NCBI RefSeq assembly: GCF_019578655.1
Contig: NC_063261.1
Coordinates: 1,240,001-1,304,000, forward strand
Length of the DNA: 64,000 nucleotides
Direction: 5' to 3'
DNA from: Ricinus communis
Taxonomy: Eukaryota; Streptophyta; Magnoliopsida; Malpighiales; Euphorbiaceae
Shown: piece by piece, positions 44,487 through 56,386 of the stretch
Numbering within the stretch: position 1 is the stretch's first letter
Layout of the letters: every line of letters starts with the position of its first letter
Notes under the pieces: model-generated
What the model was told of the DNA's origin: nothing
The model's input: only the letters and a program-made list of their open reading frames with translations
Database searches by the model: none
Translations under genes and position numbers: made by a program

Positions 44487-45908
44487 TAATGTGCATAAAA
44501 TACACACATCTAAATGGGGTTATTAAGATTGATTTTATGGACATTTGGATGTGAATTAGTCCCAACACTCACCCTATGTGTCTGTTTGTGTGCATTAGGT
44601 TCAAAAGAAGTCAAAGAATGATAAAGGGAAGAATTGGAGCACAATTGAACGTCAAAGCTGCCGAAACAAGCTAAGTACGAGAATGAGGAAACTGAACATG
44701 GCCATGTTGGTTTCAACACGGGCACCAACACGGCCGTGTTGGGTGCGACAAACATCAAAGAAGAAGAAGTTCTTAGGGAGCACGGCCACAGAGAGTAACA
44801 CGGCCAGGAACACCAAACTGTTTCCCCAACACGGCCGTGTTGGCGGCGACAGGGGGAATTAATTAAGAGAACAAAGAGAGGAAAGAAAAGAAGAGAGCAG
44901 GAGAGAACGTCCCAAACCCTAATCTTTCTCTCCCTAAGAGTTTTCTGAGCTGAAACCAAGGGAAAAGGAGACTTGGATCAAGGTTTCAATCGGATTCCCT
45001 TCAGAGATTGAAGATTGGGCGAGGTTCGTTGATTGGTTTTTAAATCGAGCAAGAGGAACAAGAATCGATTCAATTCGAGCAAGAGAAATTGGGGTTGTTT
45101 ACTCTCATCCAAGGGTGTAATCGGGTTTTCTCTACCTTTACTCATTGTTGTAATTGAATTCTTGTGTACTTTGATAATGAACACGATTAGCTAGATTGAT
45201 TAAATCCATTAGGATTTCTTTACTATGTTGGCTTAGTATTATATTGTTGGATTGTTTGGATTAGTTTTGTATTCTTCTTGCTTTCAGTATTAATAAGATA
45301 ATGCATCATTCATGAGATGTTGTGAATTGTGTGTTTAGATTGCTTTGTGTAATTGAGAAGTCCATTTGGCAATTGGAATTTTGAATAGCAAGAACTGGTT
45401 AATAATCGCTTAGAGATAAGGATAATTAACTAGCCGGATTAGGAATTAACAAAGCTTAATAGAGGCGGATTAAAGCTTAATGCTAATTTAAGAATCAATC
45501 ATTAGGAAGAGATTCCAACTTTAGGTTATTAGGTTTAGGAATTCGGTTATCTCGAGAGAGAAATCGAATTCAGTTAAGAATTCGTCCACGGGTAGCATAA
45601 TTAGATTCACCAATCCTTTATCTTTTGTTTGATTGCCAACTAGTTTAGGTTCCTTTTGGGTTTGCTTTCTTGTCTTGGTTATTTTAGTTATCAATTACTC
45701 CTGCATCTCCCTTAGAACTTAGCTTGTAGCTATTAGTTAGTTTAGAAATTATTCATCACTAATTTTAGGTTAATATAACAAAAAACAAAGGAGTAACTCT
45801 GGGCTTTCACTTTCCCGAGAAATACGACATTGCTACTCTCCATTAGTGCTAGACTGCATCGATAGGTACACTGCCTTATATTGTAGCTAACACAAGTAGC
45901 ACACATCA
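44487..45908 (+). repeat. Orphan Athila-like LTR F
   Basis: 1422 bp in the opposite orientation to the other Athila-like LTRs (left end TAATGTGCAT, right end GCACACATCA). U3 type 1, like element A. Neither PBS nor PPT follows, so it is LTR only. The left 5 bp (TGACT) and right 5 bp (ATGGG) differ. The left flank is Copia C2 and the right flank is Tat pol, so it marks a rearrangement junction rather than a simple solo LTR. Confidence 0.85.
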
Positions 45909-46582
45909 ATGGGATCACAAAACATCATGAGCTTGGAAGTGAACCTGCTAATATATTATAGACGTCCTAGGAAAGCTCTACCTTCCTTTTCTGTTTTTGG
46001 CGCTGGCATCTTTTGAATGGCTTTAACTTTATCTGGGTCGATCTCAATACCTCTCTGACTCACTATGTGTCCTAGTAGCTTCCCCGATGTAACTCCAAAC
46101 ATACTCTTCTTAGGGTTGAGCCTCAAGTTATACCTTTCCGCTCGTTCAAGGAACTTACTAAGAGCTTGGAAGTGCCCTTCCCTCATTTCAGACTTTACCA
46201 TCATGTCATCTACATATACCTCCAGCTCTTTATGCATCATGTAATGAAACAAGGAAGTGGCTACTCTCTTATAAGTTTCCCCCACGTTCTATAGTCCAAA
46301 AGGCATAACCTTGTAGTAGTAGGTCCCTCATTTGGTGATGAATGACGTCTTCAGCTTGTCTACTACTGCCACCATAATCTGATTATATCTAGAGAACCCA
46401 TCCATGAAGGAGTACATTATGTTCAAAATAGCACTATCAACTATCACATCTATGTGAGGAAAAGGAAAGTCATCCTTCGGGCATGCTTTGTTCAAGTCTC
46501 GATAATTCACACACATCCGAAACTTACCATCCTTCTTCGAGACTAGGACAATATTTGCCAACCACTTAGGGTAGTCAACCAC
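45909..46582 (-). pseudogene. T2 reverse transcriptase, 3' truncated
   Basis: Blocks in order: WLANIVLVSKKDGKFRMCV, NYRDLNKACPKDDFPFPHID, MDGFSRYNQIMV, the catalytic YVDDMMVKS, LRLNPKKSMFGVTSGKLLG, IVSQRGIEIDPDKVKAIQ, then FLGRL and YISRF. One break lies between 46328 and 46285. It is cut by LTR F within the thumb/connection region. Confidence 0.9.
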
Positions 46583-46639
46583 GTCGAGAAAATCAACCTT
46601 GACTTGCTTAGTGACCTCCTCTCATATATTTTCTGACCA

Positions 46640-48190
46640 TTACGGCCTTAATCTTCTTATCTTCTGCTTGACCGACTTGATGTGTGAATAAGTTGGGATA
46701 TGGTGCTCCACTATTTTCCTATATAGACCTGGCATGTCATCATAGGACCAAACAAATACCGATTTTCTTTTTTCTATTATTCTTTCAAAATCTCTCATTT
46801 TCTGAGGAGTTATATCATGAGCTATCATAATACTCCGTGGATATACATCTGTGCGTAAATTGAATGAATCAATTTGAATGGAATTGATGTCAAACATCCA
46901 CATGTTATGATTATCAAAATGCACACTGCCATCAGGAAAAGCATCACACGAGTAAGCAAAGTTGTTCATATCATTTATCTTAAGAAGGAAAAAAAGATCG
47001 TCCTCATACATGTCGGACGTTATTACATCATCATCATAAAATACATCAATGATATTATTTTCTATTAGAGCAGCTAGCTCCTCTTGGCTGATCCTCTCCG
47101 GTTGAATGGTAGGCTCTTCCAGCTTCAGTTCTTCCATCTTGGTGGTGACCTTCTCACAGACTTCCTTGATACTTAGCTCGATCATCCTGTCGACGATCAG
47201 GTTTTTGAAAATCTCAAACCCTAGTATCTCAGTCCAGGATAGTAAATTCCACCTAAGATTCAATTGGATCTGTCTTCACCAATGCTGAAATTTCCCTTCT
47301 AGGTCCCTTTTTGTCTTGTTGTATGCTTTTGTGACCATGTCCGATGGTTTTAGGTCCTTCTCAGTAATCCCTAGTTTAGGGAGTATACGAGATGGACACA
47401 CATTGATAGAATCACACATAGGGTTCTTTTCCATTTCACCTCTGCTGCTATGTAAAGGGCTTTATTATGGTCCCTTCCTTCAAGTGGTAGGTCCTCATCT
47501 AAAAAGGTAATCATCCTGAGAGTTTTTTTTAGTTACCATTTTCATCATCTCCTCAGGAGCAGCCGCTGTGCTAACACTTATACCAGGTAAGGCCTGGATC
47601 AAAGCCTTTCTATAGTTTGATGAATGCATCAGTAGTTCCCAGACATAAATCATCTTCTTTTCCTTCCTCCATCATTCCAGTAATACAACATTCCCGTCTT
47701 CAAGTGCTTGCTTCTCTTGTTTCTGCTATTCTTTTCCTTTACATGCTGGCTTAGTCTCAAAGTCACTGTCTGCCCAAATGTCTTTGACCTCAGCGTCTTG
47801 AACCTTATTCTCATCCCTAGAACCATACCAGATGTCGATAGCCATCACCAACTTCTTTTCGCCTTCTATCCAAACTTCTAGGAGACAAGGCTTACAAGTT
47901 GCTTGATCACCATCTGAACATAACCATTTGGCATAATTTCTTTAATCCTAACATCAGTTGAGGGTGGCCTTTAAATACTGGACCTTGAAATCATATTTAC
48001 CTGAAGGCTGCCTAAGCAAGTCTTCACACTCATATTGAGGAAGTTGCTCAACCTCCCATTCTCTAGAGTTGATTAAGTCTTAGACCTCATGCTTGAGACG
48101 GTTGGTGCGTCACATGCTGGCAAGTCTGGTGATACTCACAATGCTGACCATTGTGAGGCTTAGGACTATCTTTTGGCGATTGGAGCTTAA
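46640..48190 (-). pseudogene. T2 protease and pol linker
   Basis: Frame 47263-46640 carries GFEIFKNLIVDRMIELS, VTTKMEELKLEEP, NMWMFDINSIQIDSFNL and MIAHDITPQKMRDFERI, the Tat-type linker before RT. Upstream, near 47420, the protease site reads MC-DSINVCPSRILP; the VDDG present in T1 is missing, so the catalytic Asp is deleted. Stops and frame changes occur throughout. Confidence 0.75.
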
Positions 48191-49446
48191 GCTTCTTGCT
48201 CCATTTTAGGTGTCGAAAAACCATGGATAGTGGTGCCTCTAGGTCGGTGAAGGTTCTTTGTTGGCTTTTGGGCTCTACTACTGGTCTATAAAGGAGTTCA
48301 TGATTTCCTCTTTGTTGAAGTCAAGGTTAATCATGGACACTTAGTTTGAGGGTGGTGTACTATTATAGCTTGGTAAGGGGTTCCTTCTAGTCCTGGACTG
48401 GTCTGGATCAGTGAGCTTTCTGGCGTCAATGAGGTCCTAGATTTCATACTTTAACTGGATGCAGTTATCGGTGTGGTGGCCAAGTGCTTGATGGAATTTG
48501 TAGTAAGTGTTGGGCTTGTATCCAGGTGTGTTTGGGTACAGTGGGTTCTTTAGGGTGGTAGGTTAGAGCATGCCATTCTCAACCAATCTCATAAAGATCT
48601 TAGAGAGAGATTGCTTGAAGTTAGAAAACTTCCTCGATTGCTGCACAATATTCACATCTAGGGTCCTACTTTCCCCAGCCTGGTAGTTTGCCCTTCCGCT
48701 AGTTCTCACACTCTTTCTCTTGTCATTCTCTATTTACTCGACTTGTAGCCCGTTATCATATAGATCCATAAACGCCTTTGGGTTCATCATCTGCAACATC
48801 TCGACCTATCTAGGGAGGACCTTTCGGACCACCATATGAATTTGGTCCTTTTTAGATGGCTTGTTTTTCATCAGGCTAGCCTTATTTCTCCGTATGGTCA
48901 GAAAATTAGAGGACTCATTTGGCTTCTTCCTAGTGGATTCAAGATCCCTTATTGACACCTCCAAATGAGTTTGTAGTCGTACTGCTTTACAAAAGAGTTG
49001 CACAAATCACGCGATTCAGCTTTGTGGATTTCTCCAAACTGTGGTACCAATTGACTGCGGACCTTTCCAAAGACAGCATAAATAGCTTAACAACTTGGGT
49101 CCTGCTCAGTTGAGTAGTCCCCATATGATGGTCACATATTGCTTCAAATGGACCTTAGGGTCACTAGTCCTATTGAATTTGTTCATATTGGGCATCTTGA
49201 ATTTCACAGGCAACTTGTCTTCTCCTGTTAATAACAGCTCTTCTAAATCACAGGTCGGGTCTAAAACTTTGATTTCTAGCATACCTTGCATCTTGTCGAC
49301 CCGTGCACTCAATCCACTTACAGCCTCGTTGGTGGTGAGGGCAGTCTCCCTCTTAGCCTGGTTAAGCATGAACTCATCGAACCTAAAAGTTTTGGACACT
49401 CCCCTTGATTTAACTAAGGATGCATCTAAGTCAACTAGCATGGATC
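48191..49446 (-). pseudogene. T2 gag, C-terminal part
   Basis: Frame 49441-49106 reads RGVSKTFRFDEFMLNQAKRE, SARVDKMQGMLEIKVLDPT, MNKFNRTSDPKVHLKQYVT, matching T1 gag. The later part (48900-48200) continues with stops; QLFCKAVRLQTHLEVS at 49003 is in another frame. Confidence 0.75.
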
Positions 49447-50340
49447 CACTAGCCTATGGAGGACTAATGACACGAGCAAGGAGTAAGAAGTTTAAGCAAA
49501 CCTTAAATTCTTACTTTGAGCATTTTTTTGAAGATGGCTAATGATGGTGCTTTTGATGTTTTTTATGATGATAACAATGGCTTGAAGATAGTAACATTAA
49601 TTGCTATTAATGAGCTATTAAGGCAGAAGCTCATCTTCAATAAGGCGTGACCACGGCTTACAACCTGTGAGCTGTGCAAAAAGGAGGCAGAAGATTATTG
49701 TCAATAAGGCGTGACCACGCCTTACAATTTATGAGCTGTTGGAACCTGCAAAAAGAGCTTCGAATTTTTCAAGATAATTTTGTAATGGACCCATTTTTAG
49801 TTAATTTCGTATATTTTTGGAAGTATTAGATAAAGAGAACTTCCTCCCATGAATTTAGGATTTTAATTAGGGTTAGGTTACTCTTTATCTTATCCTTCCT
49901 TATAGGGATAAGATTAGCCGCATATTAGGAGTCTTTTAGGGTTTGATTTTTATTCCTTATCTCTTAGTCCTTTTTAGGGTTAGAATCATTTCAAAACCCT
50001 ATAAATAGAGCTATGTATTTCGGGAAAAAAGAAAGATCAATATATCATCTTGAATGAAGTTTATTTTCCTTGAGTTGTTAACTCTTGAATTTCTTGAGAT
50101 TAAATTAACTTGTTTAATTTAGTTTCACATCTATATGTTTGATCAATCATTTAACTTTTTATTAGTTTCTTGGGTTGTTTGAACATTCTTCATCTATTTA
50201 TAACTAAAGGGCTTAGTAGTTCTATTGCTAAGTTTGTTAGTTCCATAATCAATTGCAAACTTTCAAGTTAGATTTTGGGGCGATAATTCGAACTTATTAG
50301 TAAGGGCGCTTCCTTTTAAATAGGGAGAGATTTAGCTTTA
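49447..50340 (+). mobile_element. Plus-strand Gypsy-like fragment G inserted in T2 gag
   Basis: It interrupts T2 gag between the blocks ending SNGEKLKLIK and beginning DASLVKSRG. The left end carries a short coding tail, MTRARSKKFKQTLNSYFEHF then FEDG-stop, of a kind found in plant Gypsy polyproteins. This is followed by LTR-like DNA with two tandem copies of a 60-bp unit (49621-49683, 49685-49742) containing the palindrome AAGGCGTG-AC-CACGCCTT, and a TATA box TATAAATA at 50000-50007. Exact ends and duplication are not resolved. Confidence 0.5.
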
Positions 50341-50602
50341 TCAGTTTGAGTTTCTCACCATTGCTCATCTTGGTGTTTGAACGTATCCGGTTCGAGTTCG
50401 TATCACCCCTTCTAGTTGGGTCTTCGGCATTGGCATTGGCATTAGCTGCGTTAGTAGTGGCAGCAGCAGTTTCAGTGGCAATTACGGCTGGGTCAATAGT
50501 AATAGGAAGGTTGGCCAGTGCCACAAGAGCAGCAGGTTGGGCTTGGTTAGCAGTCATCCTAGCTAGATGTTTCTGAAGTTCCTCTCGAATCACACCCCTC
50601 AA
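50341..50602 (-). pseudogene. T2 gag, N-terminal part
   Basis: RGVIREELQKHLARMTANQA followed by an Ala/Thr/Asn-rich stretch and NANAEDPTRRG, matching T1 gag 14930-15130 (RGVTQEELQQLLVGM, NANAEDLVRRG). The true start codon region near 50670 corresponds to MTNERAN, with a small insertion and frame change. Confidence 0.75.
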
Positions 50603-50740
50603 GTCTTCGATTACGACATTCTTAAGGATCTCTATGTTTTATTCATTAGCTCTTTCATTGGTCATCTCTTCGTGGTGTCTCGATCTTTCTAGGTGCTCTA
50701 ATACAGTTCTGGTTCTCGGGTCTTTCTAGGTGCTCTAAAT

Positions 50741-51930
50741 AACAAATTAAAGTAAAGAAGCTACGAAAACCCTAGATTGCTAGAAACACCAAAATCTTAT
50801 AAAATAGCATTAAGTTATTAAAAAAAAGAATCATATTTTAATATATTCTTCATTACCAAATTAAAATAATAGAAACTAAATATAATCCTATAATCATGCT
50901 TTTAAGTAAATCTAAGACCCTAATTGGAAAAATAGTATATCTAATAAAAAATGCTAGTTCTTATTATCAGATTCAAAATCCTATTAACATGCATATTCTA
51001 AAATCCTAATCTAATCATATTGACCAAAAATAAAAACTTTAATCATGTTTCTAAGAAATAATAATATAAAAGTAAATAAAAAGACAAAAGAAAGAACAAA
51101 GAACCGGTTTTTATGATTGATGCAGATGTGTGGTGGTAGGAACCTTCAAGTTGTGACCGTGTATATTGGATCTGCGTGTCTTGGGTAATGAGGAAGCAAT
51201 TGAATCAAAAATTGGGTAGGAATCCAGAGCTAGATCTGAATTGGGAAAATCTTTTGTTGATTGAAAGGAGTTTCCAAAAAGTGTTCTTTCTTAAGTAAAT
51301 AGTTTCCTAAAATTGTCTTTCTTTAGTGGCTTGAGTCTTTGAATTCTAATTATGATCGACAATGCAATTCCTTCTGTTCTCTCTTAATTTTCTCTCTTTT
51401 CTTTCTTTCTGAGTGTTTCTTTGTTCTTAATATTGATCTTGATCAAAAATTAATTCTTGCCTCCACCTTTGAAACCCTAAACACCTCTTACTATTTATAG
51501 AGGTAGGGTTTTAGAGGAAACCGTAGAGAGAGATAAATCCGAGGATAAACATCCTAATTATTTATTTAAAATTAAAGTAATTATCAATAAAACAGTGGTT
51601 ATCCCTAAGGAAACCTTCTACAAATTGTATTTGGATATAAAATCATATAAAAAAATGATGTCGAGGAGTCAAGAGAAGAGCCGACTGGCTTTAGAAAAAA
51701 ATGGTTTTTTGCAATGTAGTCCCTGATTTTTTAAATATTGCCATTTTGATCCTCAAATTTAATTTTTTTCTGACAATTAGGTCCAAATTGATTTTAAAAA
51801 GCTAATTCCAGCCAGATTAACCTCGAACCCAGCCTCGGATTCACCTGTTCTTCACCTTTTGAGACCTAAGAAACAGTAACTCTCATCACAGGGTTTTCTA
51901 TTTTTCTCTCGATATTTGTATCCGGAAAAG
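50741..51930 (-). repeat. Tat-type LTR-like sequence beside T2
   Basis: In element sense, 51840-51660 (GGACCTAATTGTCAGAAAAA, then AGGGACTACATTGCAAA, then AGCCAGTCGGCT) resembles the T0/T1 LTR at 12950-13080. A TATA-like CTATAAATAGT lies near 51500. This fits a 5' LTR of T2 or of a relative. No PBS is seen between it and T2 gag, and the right edge runs into Copia C3, so the boundaries are loose. Confidence 0.45.
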
Positions 51931-53215
51931 GGATGCTAATAGAAGCGTGTTTCGATATGTTTAGATTTCTGAGGAGACCTAGGTTCCTTGGCTTGTGCAT
52001 AGCCCCATTGTTGTCATAGAAGAGAGGTACTGCTGACTCGATGGTTGGAATAACTCCAAGTTCTGTCATGAACTTTTTAATCCAAACCGCTTACTTTGCT
52101 GCATCAGATGCATTAACATACTCGGCCCCTGTACTTTTCCAACTTACTGCTCCTCTATTGCATATAAATACAAACCCTGAGTCCTTTGCAATTCTCCTCC
52201 ACCTTATGTTAAGAATATATCTTTAATCCTTTGCAAGTACTTAAAGATTTTCTTGACCGGCCCTTGATGCTCCTACTTTGGATTAGACTGAAACTACATT
52301 AGTTACAGCGTGAGCTCTAGCGTAGTACATAACATAGCATATATTATACTTCTAATTGCTGAAGCATATGGAATCCTAGCCATCCGTTCTCTTTCACTAG
52401 ATGTCTTTGGAGACATGTTCTTTGAAAGATGAATACCATGCCTAAAAGGTAACAATCCTCTCTCAAAATCAAGCATGTTGAATTTCTTCAACACCTTGTC
52501 TAAGTAAAGACCTTGGGAAAGCCCTATAGTCCTTTTAGATCTATCTCTATAGATGTAAACTCCCAAGATATAGGTTGCTTCACCTAATCTTCCATGGAGA
52601 AAGTCTTTGACAACCATACTTTTGTGGAAGTTAACATGCCTATATCATTTTCGAATATAAAGTACAAGAAAAGTGATAGCACTCCCACAAACCTTCTTGT
52701 ACACACATGGTTCATCCATATTTTTATGAAACTAAATAATTTGACTGCATCAACGAAACAGATGTTCCAACTCCTCAAAGCTTGCTTAAGACCATAAATG
52801 GATCTCTTAAGTTTGCACACTTGATTATGAGTGCCCTTGGATTCAAAGCCCTTAGGTTGGTCCATATAGATGTCCTCCTCAATGTATCCATTAAGGAAGT
52901 CTGTTTTGACTCCCATTTGCCAAATCTCATAACCATAGTGTGCAACAATGGCTAATAAAATCCTAATGGATTTAAACATGGCTACAGTTGAAAAAGTTTC
53001 CTCATAGTCAATTCCTTGCCTCTAGTGATACACTTTCGCCACTAGCCTAGCTTTAAGGTTTCAACCTTCCCATCAGAACCAATCTTTCTCTTATAAACCC
53101 ATTTGTTCCCTATAGGTACAATACCTTTAGGAGGGTCTACAAGATCCTAGACTTCGTTCTTATACATGGAATCCATTTTTGATCTCATTGCCTTATGCCA
53201 TTAACTAGAATCAAT
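51931..53215 (-). pseudogene. C3 reverse transcriptase / RNase H relic
   Basis: Segments in order: KSIRILLAIVAHYGYEIWQM, VKTDFLNGYIEEDIYMDQP, CKLKRSIYGLKQA, then in a new frame LGEATYILGVYIYRDRSKR and GLLPFRHGIHLS, RIPYASAIRSI, then TELGVIPTIESAVPLF with YDNNGA. These are Copia RT-RNase H blocks. The sequence departs from the family after EPRSPQKSKHI (near 51940), where it is truncated. Confidence 0.85.
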
Positions 53216-54300
53216 TTATGATATTGCTTCTTCGTAACTAGTAGGATCATCTATATGATCTGCATCTCCATAAATGAATAACTCTTTTACATTCCCATAG
53301 AGCATGCCATATCTCTCTAGTGGATGAGAAATTCTACTAGATCTTCGAGGTAATGTAATGACAAGGTTGATAGGCACTAGTTCATTGATTGGTTCTTGAA
53401 TGATTCGTTGTTCATATGACATTTCATCAAGTTTTATCTTCCTTTTACTCCCATTATCTTGAATAAACTGTTTTTCAAGAAAGAGAGCATCTCTACTAAT
53501 AACGATGGTTATATCAACAGGAAGATAGAAATAATATCATTTTATTTCTTTAGGATATCCAACGAATCTCCCTTTAATAGATCAAGGTTCCAGTTTTTCT
53601 ATTCTTAACTTTTTAGCAAAAGCTGGACCACCCTAAACCTTAACATGTTTAAGATTGGGTTCCCTGCCAGTCCATATCTCATATGGAGTTTTAGAAACAG
53701 ACTTAGAAGGAAGTTTTTTCAAAAGGTACAACGTTGTCAGGAGGGCATATCCCCATAAGGAAGTCGATAAATCAGTGAAGCTCATCATCTATCCTACCAT
53801 GTCTAACAAGGTGCGATTCCTCCTCTCAGATACACCATTCAATTATGGTGTTCCAAGGGGAGTTAACTATGAAATAATGCCATGTTCCTTTAGGAACTAA
53901 TCAAACTCACTACTCAAATATTCACCACCTCGATCAGATCGAAGGACTTTAATATTTAGGCACATCTGATGCTCTACTTCAGCTTTAAATTCTTTGAATG
54001 TTTCAAAGGACTCAGACTTGTATCTCATAAGATACAACTACCCATACCATGATAAATCATCAATATAGATAATGAAGTAATTGTAACCACCACGAGCCAT
54101 AATGTTAAAAGGTCCACATACATCACTATGTATCAATCTTAAAACATTTGAGACTCATTCCCCTTGTCCGTAAAGGGTGATCACGTCATTTTTCCTTGAA
54201 GACAAGATTCACACATCGGATATGGTTTAGAACCAATGGGATTCACTAATCCCATTTTAACCAATTTAGTGATTCTTTCTTATGCAATATGACCTAATCT
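53216..54300 (-). pseudogene. C3 integrase relic
   Basis: It keeps RSDRGGEYLSSEFD and, after a stop, NGVSERRNRTLLDM, around the second Asp and the Glu of the Copia integrase triad, plus IHSDVCGPF from the first Asp region. Several frames are needed to read it. Confidence 0.8.
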
Positions 54301-55930
54301 AAGATGCCATAAATATCTCGAATTTAGATCTTTAGTTACTTTGGCATTTATGTTCACATTATGTGTTCCAATTTTATCTACATATTAATTTGAATAATAG
54401 AGACCATTAATTAAGGTACTATATGCTACATATTCATTGTCAAATGAACTTGACAAATATCATTTGCAAACCTAAATTCATAATTCTTAACTACTACAGT
54501 TAGAAAGTGAAATGATGTTTTTATATGCATTATGTATATATAACTAATCCTCTAATAATAATTTACACCACGTAGACAAAATAACAAAAGCAGTTCTTAT
54601 GGTAAATGCAGCAATACTTGCTCCATTCCTAATTTTTAGAACTATCTGATCCTTCTTAAGGATCCAACTTTTTACCAGATCCTTCACCTTCCTTGACCCT
54701 CAAGGAATTCATATACTCACTTTAGTTGCATAAAGAATTGAGAACTATTCCTAAATTCTAGAGCTAGTCAATGAAATTCTATCCAGTCAACCAGTTAGCA
54801 TCAAGTATGCTTGCAAGCGGATTGAGGGGGGGGGGGGGGTTTAACTTTGCAAAGAATAGTAGATTATTAGTGGCTTCTTATGTAATTTCATTTTGATTTT
54901 GGTCTTTAAATCAAAATGATGACTTCGACTAACTTGGCGAATCTCACACTTCCTAGTGAGAAACATAAATCCTCATTGGTGGATTTCTAGTGGGTGATTG
55001 GTCTCTTACCAAATTTTAGTATCCCTCGCATTTCGTCGATTATTGGATTACTAAAATTTTATAAGTAAATATCTCATATTATATGCATCTCATGCATGAT
55101 CCAATCATTTACACTTTGGTTCCTAGTACTTTGAACCTCACATTTCGTTGATTACTGGTCCATTGTACATAGTTAAGTCAAGCCCACTCCAATAAATATT
55201 ATTGCAATATTAGAACCTCATCGTGAGTCAGCATATTAGCCATACTTATAACATCAAATGCTTAATAAAATTCAACAGATTTATCACATAATCTTTCATA
55301 ACCCACATAGTTTGTCCATAATCAATTACTAAGAACATAAAAGTCTTTAAATTTTACATAGTGGAGAGCCAAGATATTGATTTCCCAAATCATACCATTT
55401 ATCAACTTAATATTAATCGGAAGATTTTAGTCTTTATTAGGTCTCGCCAACATATATCCATTTTAAACATACATCCCATGCATATCAAAGCGGATAAATA
55501 AACTCAGATGATTAAGGGCTATATATTCTAATTTAATTTTAGAGCCACGAATCAAATTTGGGGACCTATGGTTATAATAAATTACAAGAAAACCAAAAGC
55601 CTAAATCAAATCATGACGATTCAATTTTCTTGCATTTTAGATTATCTTGTTCTCTTCTGATTCTTGAATCTTCAAATTGCTTCACTTGTAACACTTTACA
55701 ATTTATAAACCTTGGCATACCAAGGTGAAATAAGATTACAAAACCAAAAGGTGCCAAAATAATTAATTACAACTGTGATGTAGATAATTAAATTTACAAA
55801 TCATAAGAATAGATTAAAGAAACACATCAAATGGATTTCTAAGCCCAAAATCATCTTACATGCAATCAAATTAACTTTTTCTATCTAATACTCATTGAGT
55901 TATAACAAATCTTCAATTATCAATAAGTTT
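54301..55930 (-). other. C3 gag remnant and leader
   Basis: Only the beginning of gag is recognisable (NPLASILDANWLTG near 54810). The rest of gag is deleted and remnants of the protease region follow. From 54850 to 55930 is leader with no coding sequence. A run of 14 G (54826-54839) interrupts the gag start. Confidence 0.6.
54826..54839. repeat. Homopolymer of 14 G
   Basis: 14 consecutive G on the plus strand in an AT-rich context, at the start of the C3 gag remnant. Confidence 0.9.
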
Positions 55931-55942
55931 GCTCTGATACCA
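55931..55942 (-). promoter_or_regulatory. C3 primer-binding site (tRNA-Met type)
   Basis: The plus strand GCTCTGATACCA is TGGTATCAGAGC in element sense, four bases inside the LTR edge at 55947. Confidence 0.92.
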
Positions 55943-56342
55943 CTATTGGAAGAAACATATGCAGTGGCGTAGTGTAAACTCTAAACATTTTACATCTCAT
56001 GGAAATTAAGGTTACAAGTTGCAATTGAGGATTTAAGTTGAGAAAAGGAAATAACTTTTCTTTTATGAATGTGAAGAACACAAAGAAAAAGACTAAAACC
56101 TTTGAAGCGCAGAATTCAATTCTTGATTGTTGATGATATTTCTGTTAGAGAATCAAATAGAGTCTCGTAATTGCAAATCGTTTAGATTATGTCACACAAT
56201 CAACCTCAAGCAGAGCTATTCAATTCTTGAAGATGAAGAACTCCTTCTCCTCTCTCGAATTTCCTATTATGATAACCTTGTTATGATAGTAGGTATGTCG
56301 ATTATCTTTCTTCTTCTTATTATAATAGGAGCAAGAAACTCT

Positions 56343-56350
56343 CTTTTATA
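56343..56350 (-). promoter_or_regulatory. C3 LTR TATA box
   Basis: The plus strand CTTTTATA is TATAAAAG in element sense, about 37 bp downstream of the tandem array. Transcription would begin near 56315. Confidence 0.7.
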
Positions 56351-56386
56351 GTATTAAGGATTCATAATCCTAACACAGTTGTACAA

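Larger units (their letters stand above)
45909..50740 (-). mobile_element. Tat/Ogre-like Gypsy element T2, truncated
   Basis: In element sense: gag (50602 to about 48200), protease and linker, then reverse transcriptase cut off at 45909 by LTR F. RNase H and integrase are absent. Gag is interrupted by a plus-strand insertion at about 49447-50340. Protein segments match T1 and T0, with fewer stops, so it is the best-preserved copy of this family in the window. Confidence 0.85.

Noticed and set aside
44487..45908. Solo LTR with target duplication at 44.5-45.9 kb
   Set aside because: The 5-bp flanks do not match and the two neighbours belong to different elements, so I call it a rearranged orphan LTR.
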